A stretch of 64,000 bases of DNA from Chlamydoabsidia padenii (lineage: Eukaryota; Mucoromycota; Mucoromycetes; Mucorales; Cunninghamellaceae), in the NCBI GenBank assembly GCA_025330725.1, contig JAIWND010000005.1, positions 248,001 through 312,000 on the forward strand, in the 5' to 3' direction. Below the pieces are notes generated by a model, which did no database searches, was not told the DNA's origin, and saw only the letters and a program-made list of their open reading frames with translations. This document shows, piece by piece, positions 57,614 through 64,000 of this stretch; position 1 is the first letter of the stretch; the number at the start of each line of letters is the position of its first letter. The position numbers were made by a program, and so were the translations under genes.

Positions 57614-59237
57614 TCATACCTGTGAAGGGAGATAAACATCATGGGATGATCTATTCTGCTTCAAAATCGCTTGTCGTAAATCATTGTCAACAGTATATCC
57701 GGTGTATCCAGTGTCACCATCGTCCAAAAGCATGCTTTGTTGAGTGATGATAGAGGCAGTAGGTCGTTTTGTCCTAAATAGGCTCCAATGTACTAGAACA
57801 ATGTAGACCCGATCAGTTTTTTCTTTTGTTGCATGATCCAATATGTTTTTTTTTTCCCTGACTTACCGAACGGTTTGAGTCCTTTTCCAAAGTTCATTTC
57901 ACACTTGATCGCAAATACCAGAGTTACAATCACCATCAAAATAGACGTCGCACCTAGAAAGAAAGAAAAAAAGTGAATCATCCTAATGTTAGACCTATAT
58001 GACAGAGCTGGTATTTCAGTTTCTTACCATAAAACAAGACAATAAACCAAGGATCCGTATTGTATGTTAGTCCATATAGCATCCAAATATCCACAGCCAC
58101 AAATGTCAATTCGATGATAATAAACAATACCATTTTCCAATGAGTTTCATTCGACACCTACAATCCCCCCCCCCAAATGATATAATGAAGAGTACAGTTA
58201 GCATTCAGGTACACACCTTTTTTCATTCGATCAATTACTTACCCCGTTTCTTGCTAAGAGTAAATTGAGCAAGCATAACAACGCCACCACACCCGGAATC
58301 CAGGACAATGTATTATAGTCACTACTATCAAGCACGGTGTAAAAGATCATGACTAGGACCTGGAAGAAGGTATCAATCTTGAGAATCAAAATAAAACAGC
58401 TAACAGTAAAGTACATGGCTGTTGTTTTAAATAAAGTCAATAAAAGATCTTCTTTTTTCTTTTCTTTGTCCTAACTTACCTTGTACCGTCATATGCGCCC
58501 CCACTTTACGATAAGTTTTCCATCCATAATCAAGTGCAAGCTTATACACAACATAAGTGGTCGGTATAAACAAGAGACTGATGATCCCAGTTAGTACAAT
58601 TTGCAATATCAGGTTGGTTTGAAGAGTTGCATGATCATACATGTCTGTTGCCTTCATTTTCATCGTTTCCATACATTCCTACAAAGTAAAATCAGTATCA
58701 GTATCATCCTACCCTGCTTTTCTTCGCTTTACCATAGCACCAAACCCAGCAGAAAAGAGATTCAGAACACCACAGGTGATCACAGTAAGTGAGCTACAGT
58801 GAATCAACTACAAATATATATAGAAAAAAACATATTAGTAAGAATACTATATGACCAGCCCCATGACTTACCGCGTCAATGACCAACCAAAGTCGCCATA
58901 CTTCAAAAAGAATATACCAAATGACTTCAATACGGACATGCCGGATTTTCAAAAACATTTCTGGTTTGTCATCACCATAAGACGAAATGTTGGTGCAAAT
59001 CACAATGAGGAGAGGCAAAGAGATCACCACCTGGGAAACGCTGAGTGATAAAAAAGCCTTGGTCCACCGATTAGTCAAGATCCGTCCACGCTAATGATCA
59101 TTCCATCCATAGTTGTCGGCACACACCATGTATCAAAGTTTGTTTAAAAAAGAGAGAGAGAAGATCCATTAGTAACGATACTTTATTTGTTTGTTGTTCG
59201 TGACACTTACAGATTTTTCTGATAACACCTGTACCAT
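57614..59237 (-). CDS. Multi-pass membrane protein, UPF0658 (Golgi)-like
   Basis: Eight exons, 59237-59211, 59090-58872, 58807-58733, 58678-58480, 58418-58243, 58157-58028, 57953-57867 and 57792-57614, give 363 aa. About seven hydrophobic helices are visible, e.g. SLSVSQVVISLPLLIVIC, YILFEVWRLWLVIDALI, LILQIVLTGIISLLFIPTTYVVY, FTVSCFILILKIDTFFQVL, WIPGVVALLCLLNLLL, LFIIIELTFVAVDIWMLY and ATSILMVIVTLVFAIKC. The layout with YKLALDYGWKTYRKVGAHMTVQAMY before the K-I-D helix resembles the fungal UPF0658 Golgi proteins; I recall that family only roughly. Function unknown. The C-tail is polar with ITQQSMLLDD. Confidence 0.6.
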
Positions 59238-59944
59238 GGCTTCGTTCTATATAAATAAAGGAAAGGACGAAGGTTCTAGTTCAGTCACCAAATGACTAAA
59301 GGTATATAGGTAACAAGTAAAAAGATAGGTTATAATAATAAACTGGGTATGTAAAGTAAAAGAAAAGTGGAAGAGAAGAGAAGTAAAAGATTTCGCTGAG
59401 AAATCCGCTGAAAAGTCCGGCGGTGATTGAAATAACCTTCACGCATCGCTTATTAGAAATAGGGTTGACCTTTGTATAGTACAGGGGCAACGACTTGTGA
59501 TATAAAACTACCCAATTGGTTCTATTTATATGTTATAGTGGTTCATTGTAGTTACTCTTGCTAAAAAAATAAAAAAAAAGTCGTTGGTGGAACAGGGAAA
59601 AGCTCATTGTTATTACTGAACCCTTTGTGTGATGTCTCGTGGTTTCCTATTTTGATATCCGAAATAGATGATGCTTTCAAGGCTTCCAACCAAGCGAGTA
59701 GGTGTTATAATCATACCTTCCCCTTTTTTCAAGTAATCATGCATTTTCAACTCCGTCAATCCTTTGTACTTTGACCTAAATACAAAAATGGTCCAAAGCT
59801 ACATAAATCAAAGTTTTAATAATCAAGTTTTATTTTGTATTAAACAGTAAACAGCGGGGAAGTGAGAGGGTAACTAAAGTATAAAGGGGAGGAAGGGGGG
59901 GTAATACAATGTGAAGAATTAAGTTAAAAAAAAAAAAGAGAGAA
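59238..59944. other. Intergenic: promoter of the multi-pass protein and RING-CH 3' flank
   Basis: Contains CCGGCGGTGATTGAA at about 59417-59431 (weak motif variant) and a roughly 70-codon plus-strand frame near 59576-59790 with no supported identity. No gene assigned. Confidence 0.5.
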
Positions 59945-61129
59945 CTAATCTACATCCAATATTCTTTCCTTGACATGGCCAGCAATACGATCCACACAAA
60001 CCTCCATCCAACGGTAGACACCAGTGATAGCACCGAGAATACCAAACAGAATAGCCAATAAAGACATGAGGACGATAAAGACGAGAAACCCACCAGCAGC
60101 AGCATCCCCACTACAAGCCGCCACATCCGCCAGATAACAACTATACCAAGGACAAGAGGTCTGATCACAACAAAACCATACATCTTGACGAGAAGAATCA
60201 TCCAATGGCATAGTCACACACAAGAAGGTTAAATAGACCATCCCCAGCAATGAGATAACAATCAGCCCCGCCACCAAGTAAAATCGATCCATCCATAACC
60301 AGGTCGTGCCATGTAAATCAACCCAATCATGATTATCAGGATCAGGAAGGTGCCCCAATAGATAAACGTCGACCAGTTTGCAGAGATAGGCACAGGCAAG
60401 GATGGATATCATCACGAGAAAGGCCGTCATCAGTCGGAGAAAGTGCAGGTTGGTGACGATGGCAGCATAACGTGGACGGTAAATGTTGTATTCGTACTTG
60501 CACAGATCACACGCCACATAAGACGATGCCCGAGGAGACAATGTTCGCCATCGGTTCAAGCAAGACACATGTACATACATCATTGTTCCTTTGCACCGAC
60601 AGGGTCGAATCAGTGGGTTCTTTTGCTGGATCCATTGCTTCGTTGTCTGTCTAGGCTCGTAGGATGCTCGTCCGTCCCAAGAGGTATTGTGTCGAGTCGT
60701 CATTAAGGGTGTGGTTGGCGTCAGGTGCAGAGTGGATCGTAAGGGTGCATTCAGAACAGACTCTTCATCGTAATCACCATGGGTGGAGTCGTCTTGTTCG
60801 TCTTGTTCGCCTTCACCGCAGATTCGACACGTTTTTTGATCTTCGCTGGTCGTCGTATCCTTTTTGCTGGGTATAGTCGATACAGAGGGTGGGGCCATTT
60901 GAGTAGGACCCATTGTGATTGAGGAAGTGCTTGCTACGAATGCTGGATCTGTTGTTGCTTCATTAGTGCCTACTTGCTGGTTTTGTTGTATAGAGCTTTC
61001 AGTGGTCGAATCTACAGTGCCAAGTGTTGTATCATGGGTGTCGTCATTACTCTTCAAGTTCAATGGTGCTCCTTCCAGTGTTGGTGATAGACTATGGTCA
61101 TCTTTGTTGTAGTTGGCATTCGGTTTCAT
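59945..61129 (-). CDS. RING-CH (MARCH-type) membrane E3 ubiquitin ligase
   Basis: Single exon, 394 aa. The C4HC3 ligands are C101 and C104 (CRIC), C177 and C179 (CRCKG), H and C in VHVSCLNRW, and CDLCKYEY. This binds two zincs and recruits E2. The first and second pairs are separated by 72 residues of acidic and Thr-rich sequence, much longer than in most RING-CH domains. Three to four membrane helices follow: TAFLVMISILACAYLCKLVDVYLL, YLVAGLIVISLLGMVYLTFL and FLVFIVLMSLLAILFGILG. Such proteins ubiquitinate membrane substrates in the ER, Golgi or endosomes. The absence of introns is unusual here. Confidence 0.9.
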   Translation of the reverse strand: MKPNANYNKDDHSLSPTLEGAPLNLKSNDDTHDTTLGTVDSTTESSIQQNQQVGTNEATTDPAFVASTSSITMGPTQMAPPSVSTIPSKKDTTTSEDQKTCRICGEGEQDEQDDSTHGDYDEESVLNAPLRSTLHLTPTTPLMTTRHNTSWDGRASYEPRQTTKQWIQQKNPLIRPCRCKGTMMYVHVSCLNRWRTLSPRASSYVACDLCKYEYNIYRPRYAAIVTNLHFLRLMTAFLVMISILACAYLCKLVDVYLLGHLPDPDNHDWVDLHGTTWLWMDRFYLVAGLIVISLLGMVYLTFLCVTMPLDDSSRQDVWFCCDQTSCPWYSCYLADVAACSGDAAAGGFLVFIVLMSLLAILFGILGAITGVYRWMEVCVDRIAGHVKERILDVD

Positions 61130-63321
<2,192 letters not shown>

Positions 63322-63788
63322 TGCATCCCCTATTGACCATCTTTTTTAAGTAGTATAGTTTTTATGTATCAAATTACTTTTTATTTCTAATAAACTGTGT
63401 TAAATAAAATCATCTCACACCCATGTAGAAATCATGAATGCATGACACTAAAGACACTTTGTTTGGCTATGTACTGTACAGTATGAATGATACGATCACA
63501 TTATATACAATAGGTTGGCCAATTTCTACAAGACACATAAATATACTGGTTTCAACTTTTTTAAAACGATGCGTCGATTCATGTAAAAACTAGTGTATGA
63601 AAGCATATATCATACAGACAACCCAAAAAAGGATCTGGTCGGAGTTTAACCAAGTTTCTTTTATTAAAAGACACAAATCTACATACTATACAATCCAACT
63701 AGTATAAAAAGTATAAATATCTATTCTAAAGAGTATTCAAGAACCAGGTAAGACCAGATTGTTGTGTTGTTTGCCGACTAGCTGATCG
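63322..63788. other. Right-hand intergenic region
   Basis: AT-rich 3' flank of GLR1 and, probably, of a convergent gene entering from the right. TTTATTAAAAG near 63660 would give a minus-strand poly(A) signal. No gene. Confidence 0.5.
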
Positions 63789-63929
63789 TCAATATGCCTC
63801 ATTCATAGCGACATACGATTCTACAATGAGACAAGAGGCACCATGAGGAATCATTTTGGTATCAATACCATTAATATATGTCCCACCAAAAAGAGAGTAA
63901 TCTTGTTCTGCAGCACATCCCCCTCCACA
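63789..63929 (-). CDS. Possible terminal exon of a minus-strand gene entering from the right
   Basis: An open frame ends at TGA 63791-63789 and reads AAEQDYSLFGGTYINGIDTKM then IPHGASCLIVESYVAMNEAY. Composition is protein-like, but a second frame (ITIDVEGDVLQNKITLFLVG) is also plausible. The upstream exon boundary cannot be fixed before the window ends. I do not recognise it. Confidence 0.3.
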   Translation of the reverse strand, partial: CGGGCAAEQDYSLFGGTYINGIDTKMIPHGASCLIVESYVAMNEAY

Positions 63930-64000
63930 TCAATAGTTATCTTTTGATCATCCGAGCCCAGTCAGCATTATCCCACACTCATAGACATGTGGACTTGAGA

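Noticed and set aside
59576..59790. Plus-strand frame with VVGGTGKSSLLLL, resembling a P-loop
   Set aside because: Spacing does not fit a proper Walker A (GxxxxGKS), the frame ends quickly, and no flanking exons could be joined; probably chance or a worn fragment.

Overview
This is a eukaryotic nuclear window. Nearly every gene is broken by short introns of about 50-100 bases with GTAAG-type donors and pyrimidine-rich acceptors. The gene content is fungal: RACK1, a Zn2Cys6 + PAS gluconeogenesis regulator, an Spt23/Mga2-type factor, an HSF factor, Fab1 and Pex13. The compact, AT-rich, intron-dense style, the Asn/Gln/Thr-rich low-complexity proteins and the MULE transposase type point to an early-diverging fungus, most likely Mucoromycota (Mucorales-like). 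That placement is inference, not proof.

Layout. 1-7.1 kb: a GCK-III/MST3-Sps1-type kinase cut by the window start (-), then an Spt23/Mga2-like factor (-). 7.3-10.7 kb: an apparently intact Mutator-like element (TIRs, 9-bp target duplication, 864-aa transposase), inserted between the Spt23-like gene and a divergent ubiquitin protease. 11.3-19.9 kb (+): UBP9/13-USP12/46-type protease, a basic unknown protein, RACK1, and an ERT1/AcuK-like factor. 20.3-29.3 kb (-): a secreted double-psi beta-barrel protein, proteasome beta-6, ribosomal protein eL18, Tsr3, a Ser-rich unknown protein, and an HSF-type factor. 29.3-32.2 kb is gene-poor and holds a decayed gag-like fragment and a small two-intron membrane-protein gene. 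32.2-42.6 kb: an Sqs1-like R3H/G-patch protein (-), DRG1 (-), an unknown protein (+), the Mak5/DDX24 helicase (+), an EI24-like membrane protein (-), and a MAPR/Dap1-like cytochrome-b5-fold protein (-). 42.7-50.7 kb (+): a 2,426-aa Fab1/PIKfyve kinase. 51.7-63.3 kb: an SDR (-), Pex13 (-), an atypical cyclophilin (+), DHFR (+), a multi-pass membrane protein (-), a RING-CH E3 (-), and glutathione reductase (+). A possible terminal exon lies at the right edge.

There is no operon logic; these are independent housekeeping and regulatory genes. Several serve ribosome production or translation (eL18, Tsr3, Mak5, DRG1, RACK1). Others serve protein turnover, membrane traffic, peroxisomes and redox. 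All intron-containing models were built by hand, and each keeps the reading frame to a single stop.

The most interesting signals are not single genes. (1) A 13-bp motif, GGCGGGATTTGAA and close variants, occurs about 20 times, mostly 65-130 bp upstream of start codons, with a few orphan copies. (2) There are internal micro-exons of 8, 9 and 9 nt, three GC-AG introns, and four introns carrying 29-70 consecutive A residues 8-11 nt after the 5' splice site. (3) The MULE is intact. (4) A small gene has two introns whose 3' ends are near-identical.
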